Shown in pieces: positions 34,946 through 46,301 of a DNA stretch of 64,000 nucleotides. The position numbers and the translations under genes were made by a program. Every line of letters starts with the position of its first letter. Position 1 is the first letter of the stretch. Under the pieces are notes generated by a model. The model did no database searches. It worked only from the letters and a program-made list of their open reading frames with translations, and had not been told where the DNA came from. The stretch is from Daedaleopsis sinensis (lineage: Eukaryota; Basidiomycota; Agaricomycetes; Polyporales; Polyporaceae): contig CM066304.1 in NCBI GenBank assembly GCA_033807695.1, positions 3,162,001-3,226,000 of the forward strand, read 5' to 3'.

Positions 34946-37900
34946 TCACCCGGGATCCCATCGACGTACTCTCCTAATACCCACTAAAACCCCCTCATTC
35001 TCCGCACTAGTGCGATGTCTGTCTAGATCTCCTGGCTCCTCCAGTATCATCTCCCAGGTACCTTCTACCTGCTGCCTCTTCTGCGCCTGTTTCTTCTGCG
35101 CCATGGCTGCTACTCGTCTGTCAAGATCTAACCTTTGGTCCATTGTCGAGTACCAACGATTCTCGACTGCCCGGATTGACGTCTCCTCACCATCATTCTG
35201 GATGACGCGCTCGCACCGCAATTTCCATATAAGGTATAGTGACTCAGAGGCCAGCGTTGCCCACAGCGCCTCCGTCGCGGAGTCTCTCTTCCCCTTGTTC
35301 GTGAGGAACATCGCGCAGCCCGCGCCGAGGATGTTCCCCCAGCATGGGTCATTCCACTTTTTCTTCGTGAGGGCCCATGTCTCCTCAAGCATCTCCCACA
35401 CAGTGCCACGGCCGACTGCCACGCAGTCAAAAAGTATGTGTTCCATCGTTTCGATCTCATCACACCGCTTGCACATCGCGCGTTGCTGCAGTTCGTCTGA
35501 CATGCCATCACGCAACCATCTATTCCCTACCATATATCCGTCGTGTATCACCATCCAGATGAACTGACGGCACTCCTTAGACAGCTCCGGACGTTTACGA
35601 ATCGACCTCCAAAGCTGGGGCTCGCTCAGCTCAACTCCAAAGCACACTCGGACACCGTCGAGTATCTTCAGGACATTCGCTGCGGTACTCCTACGTGGCT
35701 GGATCCGACGCTCGCGCGTCTCCCGGATGACCCGGTATGCGAGTTTTTGTGTCATGTTACGGAGGGAGCAGCCACTGACCCTCAGAATGGCCGGCACTTC
35801 ACAGTCTACCGCGTCTGCTGCTTCCTTTCTTGCGCCTTCCCCCGCTAGGCGGTCCGCACCCTCATTCCTGGGGTGCCCGCTGTGGCCCTTCACCCATCTG
35901 AAGTACGTGTCCGTCCTCCGCTGCCTCAAAGCCGCCACTGATGCTTTCAGCAGCCCTACATTCGCTTGTTGTGCATATCCACTGTCTTCGTGTTCGCTCC
36001 TCCACTTTGTTAGTGAGTCCATGGTCGTCTCTGAGTCCGTCTCACTGATAATAATGACATTTTGTGGGGCTGATTGCACCGCTAGCAGTGTCGCTACAAT
36101 CTCCCCTGTCTGGTTCGACTGCTGCATATTCCCTGGGAGCTTGAACGCCTGATTCATTGTATGTTCTTCATCAACATACACGCCCGCACCCGCACGAGCC
36201 GTCGTCTGACCGTTGTTTAGGCATGATCCATCTGTTGCCACTGTGAGGTATGTACTGCGTCCGATCTGCAGCTTCGTGTCTGGGACTAAGTTCAACACCT
36301 CTCCGCTGGTGAATATTCTAAATACCGCACCTACTGTTCCTTTCACAGTTATTCTCCGATCGAAGGGTACGAGCTTTTCTCCTATGGCCGCGCCCCCGTC
36401 TAACGTCCTCCGATAGTCGGCTTCCTCCCAGTCTTCCGGCTGTTCCACTCGTGGATCCCATTTTGGGGGCAGAGTATCGAGGAACATCTGCGCACGTTCG
36501 AAGCATGCATTTGGGTGTTCGCATGCGAACATACGTCTCGCGGCGCCGCATCCGTCGCACTCGCACGACGGACGTGCCACATGTTCCGGCCTCTCGCCCA
36601 GCGCCACGGTCTCTATGAACTCTCCCACTGTATTAACTCTGTGTCGTGATCGCAGACACGTGGATGCTCGTGAGGATGCTGCGAGCCGTCGCACTTTCTT
36701 TTTGTCTGCATATATATGGTACCACATAGGCATCTCCTGTAGTATCTCACGCGTGAATGCTAGCCCTTCTACACGTAGACCGTGCTTCTGTGCAGTCTTG
36801 ACCAGAGAGCGGAGATCTGCACACAGGCCTGACAGTTTGGGCCGCCAGTGTTGGAGGAAAGTATTGTGCCTCAGTTCTTTATGCTGGGCCGCGCAGTCCT
36901 TCGTGACTGTCCTTGCAAGGATGTCGTCCGCCACCAGGGCCCACAGCGGCCGCTTTGGGCCGAAATCGAGGTATGATTTCAGCCACATTATATCTATGGC
37001 TTCGTTCCGAGCATCCAGGTCCAGGATATTTAGTCCGCCCAACTCCGTCCGAGCGTATGCGTGCTCTTTGCTCACCGGGGGAATGATTCTATCATTCCAG
37101 AGATACGCACGTAGTATTTTGTCTAGTCTTTTGCATACATTTACTGGCATCCTCTGCACATCTGTCAAGAACTGAGACATGCCTCCCAGCATCATTTGTA
37201 TAACGTGCCTGCGGCCTTCAACTGTGGCGTTACCTTTCTGCCACTGCTCGATCGACGTGGTGATCTTCGCGATTGTTGGGCTCCAGATCTCGCACTGGTC
37301 AATGTCATTCCCAAGGAACGCTCCTAATATGCGGACCGGTTCGCCATCTGCTGCCATTCGGACATCACTCGGATATCTGCCCCACTGACCGGTTGCCTTA
37401 TAGGTGTCCACGACTCTCTGCCTATACTCCGGGGCTCCAATAGGAAGCAGCTCTGTCTTCTTGACATTGAAGCGTGCTCCCGCTGCAAGGCACCATTTAT
37501 CTAGGATTGTGTTCAGCTCCTCAAAGTCATCTTCCTCGTGTAGATATACGGTCGTGTCGTCAGCGAACAGCGTTGCTTTCAACGCTTCTACCGCGCCTGG
37601 GATGGTGAGCCCCCGGATTCCGGACACTCTGATCATGGCGGACAATGGCTCGATTGCCAGATCGAAAAGGAGACAGGAGATGGGATCTCCCTGTCTGACA
37701 CCTCTTGTGACGCTGTATGGTTTGCTCAGTACACCATTGATCATTACTGACGTCTGTGCTCCATCATACAGTGACCTTACCGTTCGAATGAATGATTCTG
37801 GCATTCCGAATGCTTCGAGAACTGCCCATAGGTAATCGTGGCAGATCTTGTCATATGCCTTCTCTTGATCTAACGCGACAATCATGCCATTCGTTTCGGT

Positions 37901-38346
37901 GGTTTCCGCCCATGTCATCATGAGCTTCGCTAGTTGAGTCTGGTCATGAAGCCGACGTCCTGGCACAAACCCGGCTTGCGACTGGTGGACAATATCATCC
38001 GACACGCTCGCCAGCCTAATCGCGAGAGCTTTCGTCATCAACTTATAATCTGTATTTAACAGGGTGATCGGGCGGTAGCTGGAGATACCTGACCTCTCTC
38101 CCTTGCCCTTGTACAGCGGGCACATCCAGCCCTCGTTGAAGGCTGCTCCTTCCACTACTCCGAAATGCTGCACGTCCAGGAACGCGGCATGCAGCACTAG
38201 GATGACATTGAATGCGTCCCGCTCCTCATGTCTGGAGTCTTCCACGAACCTCGCATGCATGGTCTTCCATACTTCGTACGGTATGCCGTCTATGCCCGGG
38301 GCTGAGTCATTCTTGGAGAACTTTAGTGCCCGCTCACACTCCCCGT
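34946..38346 (-). CDS. LINE ORF2, 3' part: reverse transcriptase, RNase H, zinc knuckle
   Basis: This is the downstream part of ORF2, cut by the gypsy insertion at 38346. The RT domain shows NDSAPGIDGIPYEVW, YRPITLLNTDYKLMTKAL, AGFVPGRRLHDQ, ALDQEKAYDKI, GVRQGDPISCLLF and the catalytic FADD in ATLFADDTTVYL. RNase H follows with DGSCLNNG, TGEIVAT, SETDSE and KGHSGHPRNEGADRLA. The C-terminus has CKRCDEIETMEHILFDC (C-x2-C-x7-H-x4-C), the zinc motif usual after LINE RTs. This half primes and copies the element's RNA at the nicked target and degrades the template. The 5' half is at 50952-53457. Confidence 0.9.
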
Positions 38347-39232
38347 TGATGAGCCTCAGGACCAGCTAGGCCCCGGAAACACCACGCAGCCCATCACTAT
38401 TCGCGCCCGTCAGTCAATTCACGCAGTATGAAGGCGAGCGACTACCGAAGGAGCGAGTACGGAGACATGCCATTCCAAGGGTCGAAGGAGCCGATGCCGA
38501 GCTGCCGGCGGCTGACCGAGGTCGCCAGAGCTCTAGCCAGGACAGAGGAGGCGATCGATCGAGGGTCTGGTCTAGGCGACCGCCACGGAGTCCAGCAATT
38601 GGTACGAAGGTCGTCGGAAGAGGCCCGGAAGACAAGGGAGTGAGGGGGACGGCCTTCCGAGGCCTATGAAGACGAGCGGATGGACTTCAGACGCGATCAC
38701 GTGGTGACGCGCCACAAGACTAAGCGCTCTCGTGACCGCGGATGCAAGTCGAGCGGCGACGTGATAGGCTCGGTGCAAACACCTACCTAACCACCGGAGT
38801 GCGCCGTAGGGGTTCAGGAGAGGAGGATCGCGACGTGAGCGTGGGAGGAGCAGGGTTTCCTATGATTGGACGATTGGTAGGATAGTTGTAGTTTATTTGG
38901 TGACGATTTGTACAGTATATAAGTCAGCGGGATTGCGGCCCAGCAAAGCAGCGCAGTAGCTCCAGAGATCGAGTCCGAGTCCAAGAATCATCTAGTCGAC
39001 ACTCAATTGAAGACCGTCCATCTTCAAACCTCCTCTTGCAGACTAGCCTCACCCACGGAAGTTGCTTGACTTCCATCTGAAGTTGCTCAACTTCCTTGTC
39101 TATCGTCGACGGGCTACGTGAAGAAGAGCGACTACACCGGGAACCTGTCCTCCACCTCGCACCCTACTAGGTAGCTGATCTCGTGCTCGTTTGGGTGTGT
39201 GTTTCGCCCAGCGACCCAGAGTTACCCCATCA
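38347..39232 (+). repeat. 5' LTR
   Basis: 886 bp, TGATG...CATCA. A TATA box (TATATAA) lies at 38916-38922, so R should start near 38945. Two adjacent hairpin-forming stretches lie at about 39058-39105 (GGAAGT...ACTTCC and GAAGTTGCTCAACTTC), inside the predicted R/U5. Confidence 0.95.
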
Positions 39233-39235
39233 TTC

Positions 39236-39257
39236 TGGAGCCCACCGCGAGGGGTTC
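39236..39257 (+). promoter_or_regulatory. primer-binding site
   Basis: TGGAGCCCACCGCGAGGGG starts three bases after the LTR. It has the TGG (CCA complement) start and the stem/loop layout of a tRNA 3' end. The tRNA identity was not determined. Confidence 0.6.
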
Positions 39258-39666
39258 AAGAACAGTCTCCACCGGTTCCGGCTCAAGAATCCCACGTTTG
39301 CGGCCGACGCGGAGCGAACGTATCCGTCGCCTCCATCGACAAACCGAACAGGCTTTAGAGGAAATCGAAGCAGAAGACCCCGAGAGAGCAGAGCAGCTCA
39401 CTACCGTTATCGAGAACAACTTCGCAGTTTTCGCAGACTCTCCGCTTACCGAACTAGAGGACGCTTCCGAAGACGAGCAGGAGGATATTGAAGTTCCGGA
39501 CCATCCGTTCCTGACTTCAGAATCAATTAGTAACCCAAGACCTACGCTATCACATACCGCAGGGGCCTTCAACCTACCTAGGAACCCCCTTCCTTCCCTG
39601 CTAGCCTACGCCGCTCAAATATTACCTACGGCTCTACCACCCGTAGTACCACCCACAATCCATTCA

Positions 39667-42081
39667 ATGGCTAGCGCAGATCTATCGAAACTACCGTTGC
39701 GTACGGAAAGGAGTGCGCCCCAATTCGATGAGGAATCTAAGGACACCGTCGAGCGGTACTTTGACGACCTTGCCCGACTTCTGAAGAAGCATAGCATCAC
39801 TGATGAACAAGCTTGCAAGGCGGCGGCGGTTGACTACATACCAGCGGGAGTCGCCAAGCGATGGAAGTCCCTGCCGACGTTCTCGGACACCCAGAAGACG
39901 TATGAAGAATTCAAGACGGAGGTTCTATCCTTCTACCTCGGGACGGATGCCCAGTACACCTGGACACTGCGAGAATACAATGAAGTCATCGGGGAAGCCG
40001 TACGTACGGGGATATCCAGCCTCGAAACCTACATGAAGTTCTACGGCAAATTCTATCCCATCTACCGGTACTTGCATGCGAAGACCGAGCCAGAGCTAAC
40101 GGAGCGCGACGCGTCGACAGCCTTGCTACGACTAGTTCCTATGCAGTACACAATGGCGGTATCCGCGCGGTTAGCACACCAGGTGCCTGCAAAACACAAA
40201 GAAGAAGCTTACACGGTCGCGCAAGTGCATGAAGCAATTTCCTATTGTCTGGCGGACGGAGGCCCGTTCGGCGGGATCGGAAGTTGGTCAACTGCGACGT
40301 CCGGTAACCTCGCTCGAGTCAATCCTCCGGCTCCAGCCATGGCCTCCACGGTTACGGTGAAAACCGAGCCGGATCTATCGGCCTTCAAGCGGGAGATGAT
40401 CTCCATGATGAGTTCGACCATGCGCGACTTCGTGAGCCAGCAGAGGATGCAAGCCACGCAACCGCCGCAACAAGGGGAACAATACCCTCCACCACCACAA
40501 CCTCCCCAGGGAAGGTACCAGCAGCAGCAGGGGGGCCTATACGGACGTAATCCACCCGCTAACGACGAATGCATCTACTGTGGCCTACCGGGATGTCGGT
40601 TGAAGACGTGCCCGAAAGTCGCAGAGGACATGACGGCGGGACTCATCCGGAAGGACGTATACGACAAAATCATCCTACCAGGAGGCGGTGTGATCCCTCG
40701 TAGTCTGCCAGGGAACTGTATGCGCGATAGAGTCAATGCTTGGCACGAAAAGAACCCAAACCAACGAGCGCGAGGAACCATGAGCAACATCTATCAGTTC
40801 GAGATGCAGGAAGACGAGCGTACCTTGGAAGAGGAGTTAGAAGTCCTCATGCACAAGGCAAACATGGTTAAAGAGCGCATGAACACTCGCTCGGGACGGC
40901 AGGTTTTTGATGGAGTCGAGCTAGAGACGCGGCCTCGACGTATTACGCGCAACTCGGAGAAAGGGAGGGACGACACGCGGGCAGGGACGCCCGAGCGTGA
41001 TCAGCCGCCTCACCAGCCGACGAGAGAGAAGGGAAAGGAGAAGGAGAAGCACGTTACCTGGGACACGAGGGCAAAAGAGCCTGAAGAGACCTTCCATCCC
41101 TATGCGCCGACTGTGGTACCCAGAGGCCAGGAACTGCCGAAGAAGGACGAACCACCGGTCAGAAGGACCGCAGCGATCATCGACCCGACCGCGGAAGAAA
41201 GAGTCTTCAACCGAAGCTTCGGAGACAGCCAGAGTATCACAGTGTCACCAGCCGAGCTACTCAGTATTTCTCCAGGACTCAGGAAGCGAGTGCATGAGGC
41301 CACAGCTCTCAGGCGAACGCAAGTCAGAGACGAGCAACTGCAGGAAGTGACCAACCGGGAAGGCGAGCGGCCTCGGAACAAGGTACTAGTGACCGAAGTC
41401 GCTGAAGACGAAGACTTCCTGGAAGACAACCTCCAGACAGCAGGAAGTTCATCCTCCGGGACTGGAAGGCCGACGCTTGGATCCTTTGCATTCGTAGACC
41501 TGGACTATGAAGGCAGCGAGGACGAGGACGAGGAGCCAAAGTCGCACAATGCACCGTATGTAGCTCCGGGACAAGGCTATCCTGCGAGCAGTCGGCGGAA
41601 GTCAACCATCGTAGCCTCGGAATCGGAGAAGCTGAGGTCGCTGTTCACCTGGGTAGCTCGAACGGACACGCCGACAGAGTGTACACTCGACGATGGGTCC
41701 CAGATCGTCGGTATAAACGACCAAATCGCTTATGCGTTGAAGATCCCCTACGATCCTACCAAGCGAAGGAGGATGATCAGCGCAAATGGGACGGTCGACA
41801 TGACACTCGGTCTAGCAAAGAACGTGCCTGTAGAATTAGGTGGCGGGATCGTGGTCTACCTCCAGATGCATGTTGTGAAGGCAGCGCCTTACCAGATCCT
41901 CCTAGGAAGGCCGTTCATGACGGTGATGCGTGCGAGGTCGAGCAACTCTATGGATGGCCAATTGTCAATTACCGTCACTTGCCCTAACTCGAACCGCGAA
42001 TTGACGCTACCGACCTACGCGCATGGAGACTCTCCGAGTTATGGACTCAGAGTCGAGGGTTTTCGGGCTTCGAGGATCTGA
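39667..42081 (+). CDS. gypsy Gag-protease polyprotein
   Basis: 804 residues from the first ATG (MASADLSKLPLRTERSAPQFDEE). The same frame is open 156 codons further upstream, into the LTR, but has no ATG there. The capsid-like helical region runs through RYFDDLARLLKKHSITDEQ and FKTEVLSFYLG. A zinc knuckle of unusual C4 form (CIYCGLPGCRLKTC) follows, then a charged linker. The C-terminal aspartic protease has ECTLDDGSQIVGIND (DDG in place of the usual DSG/DTG) and YQILLGRPFM. It forms the particle shell and processes the polyprotein. Its stop overlaps the pol start as TGATG. Confidence 0.9.
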   Translation: MASADLSKLPLRTERSAPQFDEESKDTVERYFDDLARLLKKHSITDEQACKAAAVDYIPAGVAKRWKSLPTFSDTQKTYEEFKTEVLSFYLGTDAQYTWTLREYNEVIGEAVRTGISSLETYMKFYGKFYPIYRYLHAKTEPELTERDASTALLRLVPMQYTMAVSARLAHQVPAKHKEEAYTVAQVHEAISYCLADGGPFGGIGSWSTATSGNLARVNPPAPAMASTVTVKTEPDLSAFKREMISMMSSTMRDFVSQQRMQATQPPQQGEQYPPPPQPPQGRYQQQQGGLYGRNPPANDECIYCGLPGCRLKTCPKVAEDMTAGLIRKDVYDKIILPGGGVIPRSLPGNCMRDRVNAWHEKNPNQRARGTMSNIYQFEMQEDERTLEEELEVLMHKANMVKERMNTRSGRQVFDGVELETRPRRITRNSEKGRDDTRAGTPERDQPPHQPTREKGKEKEKHVTWDTRAKEPEETFHPYAPTVVPRGQELPKKDEPPVRRTAAIIDPTAEERVFNRSFGDSQSITVSPAELLSISPGLRKRVHEATALRRTQVRDEQLQEVTNREGERPRNKVLVTEVAEDEDFLEDNLQTAGSSSSGTGRPTLGSFAFVDLDYEGSEDEDEEPKSHNAPYVAPGQGYPASSRRKSTIVASESEKLRSLFTWVARTDTPTECTLDDGSQIVGINDQIAYALKIPYDPTKRRRMISANGTVDMTLGLAKNVPVELGGGIVVYLQMHVVKAAPYQILLGRPFMTVMRARSSNSMDGQLSITVTCPNSNRELTLPTYAHGDSPSYGLRVEGFRASRI

Positions 42082-45000
42082 TGAACAGTCAGGGAGAGGT
42101 CGCTCTCGTCCTCGACTATGACGCAAGAACGGGTCAAGTTTTCACGACGGCGTACAAGGACTTAGAAAACCTAGAAAATTCCACAATTCAGTCAGCATAT
42201 CTATCGGCCTGTGACGACTCCGAGACAAAGCAGAAAATCAAAACCATGTTCTCGAAAGTACCGATCCAGGAATCGGAAGGGGATAGAATGCGGAGCCGAC
42301 AACCACATCGCGAAGTCGACCGAGCCCTCTTCCGAGGACGAGCACTCCCAGTATACGCTACGAAAACCAGAGGCAGAAGAGCAGTCAGAACCCGGTCTAG
42401 GTCCAGCGAAGCAGCAAGAGCGAGCGAGAAATCTGAGCCGAGCGAGCAAGAACAAGAGGCGGAAGGCGAGCAACTTCCAGAAGACGACGAGCGGCAAGCA
42501 GCCACCGAGGACCCCGAGAGCGTACGCAGCTACGTGAAATCGAAGAAGAAGTACAAGCCAGTGGATAAGAAAGTACGACCAGTGATTGGGGAGCTTCCAA
42601 AGCAATACAGAATTGTACGGGAGATAATCGGCGACCCTCTCGAAGGGATGAAGCCGCTTGACCTCAATCCAAAGCCTTTTGAACCAACTGGGCGGTACAC
42701 AGCTGAACGACGCGAGAAGCTCCACAAAGTCAATGCTCACCTATCGGAAGAAGAGCTAGCTTTGCTAGACGACATGATGTGCAAACAGGAGCAGGGATTC
42801 GCTTGGGAAGACAGCGAGCGTGGCCACTTCAGGACGGACATGTTCCCACCAGTGAAGTTTGCGGTTGTGCCTCACACTCCGTGGATTGAAACGAATTTCC
42901 CCATTCCACCCGGAACCTACCGACAAATCTGTGAGATCATGAAGAAGAAAATAGAATCAGGCGTATACGAACCCTCAAATGCGTCTTACCGATCCAGGTG
43001 GTTCTGTGTGCTGAAGAAGGACGGGAGTCTGAGGATCGTCCATAGTCTGGAGCCGCTCAACAGAGTCTCTATTCAACACAGCGGTGTACCACCGATACCC
43101 GACCACATGGCAGAACGCTTTGCAGGGCGTGCGTGCGGGACGACCTTGGATCTATACGTTGGATACGACGAGAGGATCCTGGACGAAGAGTCGCGCGACC
43201 TCACGACCTTCCAAACGCCTTTCGGAGCCATGCGACTGACGACGCTACCAATGGGATGGACAAATTCAGTACCCATCTTCCACGACGACGTGACCTACAT
43301 ATTGCAGCCTGAAATTCCGGATACGACGATTCCCTACATCGACGACGTACCTGTCATTGGACCGGAGTCTTCCTACGAACGGGAAGATGGTTCTTTCGAG
43401 TGTATGAAGGGGAATCCAGGCATCAGGAGGTACATCTGGGAGCACATGCAAGACGTCAACAGGATTGTACAGCGGATGAAACATGCGGGAGGTACCTTCT
43501 CGGGCAAGAAGTTCGTCTGCGCGGCGCGCGACTTCGTAGCGGTGGGACATCGATGCACACCGGAAGGCCGTCTTCCAGAGAGAGGTTGCGTGGATGCGGT
43601 ACTCAAATGGGGACCGTGTAAAAATGTTTCCGAAGTACGGTCGTTCCTGGGAACGGTAGGCGTTGGGAGGATCTTCATCAAGAACTTCGGGAAGAAGGCC
43701 GCGCCATTAGTCAAGCTCACGCGGAAGGACGTACCGTTCGAATGGGGAGAGGAACAGGACAAGGCCATGGAGGATCTAAAGACAGCATTAGTGGAATCCC
43801 CGGCCTTGAAGTCGATCAACTACGAGTCGAAGGCCCCGGTAATTCTAGCAGTGGACACCTCTTATATCGCGGTCGGCTACCTGCTGTGTCAAGAGGATCC
43901 GGAAGACCCGCGGAAACGATACTACAACCGCTTTGGATCCATTACCTTGAACGAAAGGGAAGCCAGATTCTCGCAACCGAAGCTCGAGCTATATGGTCTG
44001 TACCGAGCATTGAAGGCGCTCCGCTTCTGGCTGGTCGGGGTACGAAACCTAATAGTAGAAATGGATGCGACATCTACGAAAGCCATGATCCAGAATCCGG
44101 ATGTCGCGCCGAATGCAGTCATGAATAGGTGGATCATTAGCATCAATATGTTCCACTTCGAAATGCGGCACGTACCTGGAATCTCCCATGGACCGGACGG
44201 TCTCAGCCGACGACCTGCGCAGCCTGAAGACGAACCAGAAGAAGCAGACAACGGAGAATTCGATGACTGGGTGGACAACATGTACGGCTTTACACACCTC
44301 ATAAATCCACCTCCACACTTGGGAGACGCTCCTCTACAACACGAGGTTAAGCGGAAAACGAGCAACTTCAAGACGGAAGCGATGGGCTTCAGTGCGCTCA
44401 TGCAGCAGACAAGCGGGACGGCGGGCAAGCTACCGGACATTCCAGAAATTGACTACGCAATCGTACCGCGCACGGAGGTTGCCCAGAAGTTTGACCACAG
44501 AATAGCGAACGTCTACGAATTTCTGTGCACCAAGAGAAGACCGAAGCTGGTTCAGAAGGAGCTCGATGCGTTCGTCAAATACGCAGGACAATTCTTCGTG
44601 AAGGATGGCCGACTATGGAAGATAGCGAAGAATGGGAACCACAGGAGAGTACTACCCCCAGAACTACGGGCGAAAGCGTTCGTGAGCATGCACGACTTCA
44701 TAGGACACAGAGGCGTACAGGCGACAATCTCCTTCGTGGCCGAACGGTTCTGGTGGCCAGAAATGAAGGCGGATGTGGCCTGGTATGTGAGAAGCTGCCA
44801 CCAATGTCAAATTCGACAAACTACGCGGATCTACATACCACCTTCAGTTTCCTATCCTGCGGCGCCGTTCGTACGAGTTCACGTCGACTCTATGGACATG
44901 CCTGGCTCGTACAAGCACTTCTTCCATGCGAGGTGTGCAACCACAAGTTATGCTGAAGGGCGGGCAAGTACAGTCCAAACAGCGAAGGCGGTCGGCGACT

Positions 45001-45851
45001 GGATCTATCAAGACCTGCTGTGCAGATGGGGAGCGCTGTCCGAGATCGTGTCAGACAACGGAAGTCCATGGGTTGCAGCGTTGGAGTACCTGGCAAAGCA
45101 ATACCACGTCAAGCACATACGGATCTCAGGATACAACTCACGAGCGAACGGAATCGTCGAGCGGCCTCATTTCCACGTCCGGGACGCGCTCTTCAAAGCA
45201 TGCGAAGGTGATACGACGCAATGGGTGGCGCGGGTATATTCAGTACTCTGGGCGGACCGAATCACAGTACGCAGGAGACTAGGGTGCTCACCCTACTACG
45301 CGGTAACTGGGACGGATCCAATCCTGCCCATGGACATCACAGAAGCCACGTACCTGCTGCCTATACCGACGAAGCTCGTGTCCACAACGGAGTTGATCAC
45401 CAACAGGGCGATGGCATTGCAGAAAAGACCGGAGGACATAGCGCGGTTGCGGTCAACCGTCTACCGAACACGCGTCCAAGCTGCGGAGCTATTCGAGAAA
45501 GAACACAGCGCAACCATCCGAGACTTCAACTTCCAGCGAGGGAGGCTGGTTCTGATGCGGAACACGGCAATTGAGAAGTCGCTCAACAGGAAGATGAGAC
45601 CACGGTACCTAGGCCCTCTAGTAGTGATATCGCGCAACAGAGGCGGCGCGTACATCATTGCAGAACTCGATGGGACCGTCTTCGATCGACCCATAGCGGC
45701 CTTCAGAATCATCCCCTACCTAGCGCGTGAGGACCCAATCAACTTCAATATTGAGGAACTGGACGCACCACAGAGCCGACTGCAAGAATTAGAAAACACA
45801 ACAGAAAACTACGAAGAGGAAGGATTAGCAGACGACGACGAACACGGCTGA
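42081..45851 (+). CDS. gypsy Pol: reverse transcriptase, RNase H, integrase
   Basis: 1256 residues from an ATG that shares its A with the gag TGA. Domains in order: a charged N-terminal region, then RT from about residue 270 (KFAVVPHTPWIETNFP, RSRWFCVLKKDGSLRIVHSLEPLN, TPFGAMRLTTLPMGWTNS). The catalytic YIDDV lies in TIPYIDDVPVIG. RNase H is around VILAVDTSYIAVGYLL and QPKLELYGLYRALKALRF. Integrase shows an HHCC-type zinc region (HDFIGHRG... SCHQCQ) and the DDE triad (HVDSMDMPG, VSDNGSPW, GIVERPHFH). A C-terminal chromatin/DNA-binding part ends at DDDEHG. All catalytic residues appear present. Confidence 0.95.
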   Translation: MNSQGEVALVLDYDARTGQVFTTAYKDLENLENSTIQSAYLSACDDSETKQKIKTMFSKVPIQESEGDRMRSRQPHREVDRALFRGRALPVYATKTRGRRAVRTRSRSSEAARASEKSEPSEQEQEAEGEQLPEDDERQAATEDPESVRSYVKSKKKYKPVDKKVRPVIGELPKQYRIVREIIGDPLEGMKPLDLNPKPFEPTGRYTAERREKLHKVNAHLSEEELALLDDMMCKQEQGFAWEDSERGHFRTDMFPPVKFAVVPHTPWIETNFPIPPGTYRQICEIMKKKIESGVYEPSNASYRSRWFCVLKKDGSLRIVHSLEPLNRVSIQHSGVPPIPDHMAERFAGRACGTTLDLYVGYDERILDEESRDLTTFQTPFGAMRLTTLPMGWTNSVPIFHDDVTYILQPEIPDTTIPYIDDVPVIGPESSYEREDGSFECMKGNPGIRRYIWEHMQDVNRIVQRMKHAGGTFSGKKFVCAARDFVAVGHRCTPEGRLPERGCVDAVLKWGPCKNVSEVRSFLGTVGVGRIFIKNFGKKAAPLVKLTRKDVPFEWGEEQDKAMEDLKTALVESPALKSINYESKAPVILAVDTSYIAVGYLLCQEDPEDPRKRYYNRFGSITLNEREARFSQPKLELYGLYRALKALRFWLVGVRNLIVEMDATSTKAMIQNPDVAPNAVMNRWIISINMFHFEMRHVPGISHGPDGLSRRPAQPEDEPEEADNGEFDDWVDNMYGFTHLINPPPHLGDAPLQHEVKRKTSNFKTEAMGFSALMQQTSGTAGKLPDIPEIDYAIVPRTEVAQKFDHRIANVYEFLCTKRRPKLVQKELDAFVKYAGQFFVKDGRLWKIAKNGNHRRVLPPELRAKAFVSMHDFIGHRGVQATISFVAERFWWPEMKADVAWYVRSCHQCQIRQTTRIYIPPSVSYPAAPFVRVHVDSMDMPGSYKHFFHARCATTSYAEGRASTVQTAKAVGDWIYQDLLCRWGALSEIVSDNGSPWVAALEYLAKQYHVKHIRISGYNSRANGIVERPHFHVRDALFKACEGDTTQWVARVYSVLWADRITVRRRLGCSPYYAVTGTDPILPMDITEATYLLPIPTKLVSTTELITNRAMALQKRPEDIARLRSTVYRTRVQAAELFEKEHSATIRDFNFQRGRLVLMRNTAIEKSLNRKMRPRYLGPLVVISRNRGGAYIIAELDGTVFDRPIAAFRIIPYLAREDPINFNIEELDAPQSRLQELENTTENYEEEGLADDDEHG

Positions 45852-45882
45852 CACTCACGTTGACGAGGACGTCAAATGGAAA

Positions 45883-45896
45883 AAGTGGGGGGGAGG
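45883..45896 (+). promoter_or_regulatory. internal polypurine tract
   Basis: AAGTGGGGGGGAGG lies 32 bases after the pol stop and is identical to the tract that abuts the 3' LTR. It may be an ancestral 3' end or a central PPT. Confidence 0.6.
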
Positions 45897-46301
45897 AAGT
45901 CGCTTGACTACGGAAGTCAATTCCTCTACAGGCCGAAGAGCGCTTCAAGAGGCGCTTCGCGCGTCGGTCATCTCGGAGATCACACAAGAAGAAGAGCAGA
46001 AGGCGATGCGATACATTCGGGATACTAGATACAGTACAGATTAAGACGGACAACAGAAGCTGAGCGCGACGGGATACGGGAAAGAAAACCAGAAGGAGAC
46101 ATTACAAAGCCCAGAGCGACAGGAGGGAGACGGAGAGACTAGTCCGCGGGAGACAGAGACGAGCAGAGGAGATATATGCGAAAAACAGAAAACAAGACAG
46201 CGCGAGCCGCGCGACGACAGGACGAGACGACGACCAAGCAGGAGATGACAAGAAAAGCTAATAACAAGAAGTCCGTGGACGCGCGCGCGTCGAAGAAGTC
46301 C

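Noticed and set aside
34899..38260. Several plus-strand open frames of 100-220 codons
   Set aside because: Antisense shadows of LINE ORF2, which has clear RT and RNase H motifs.
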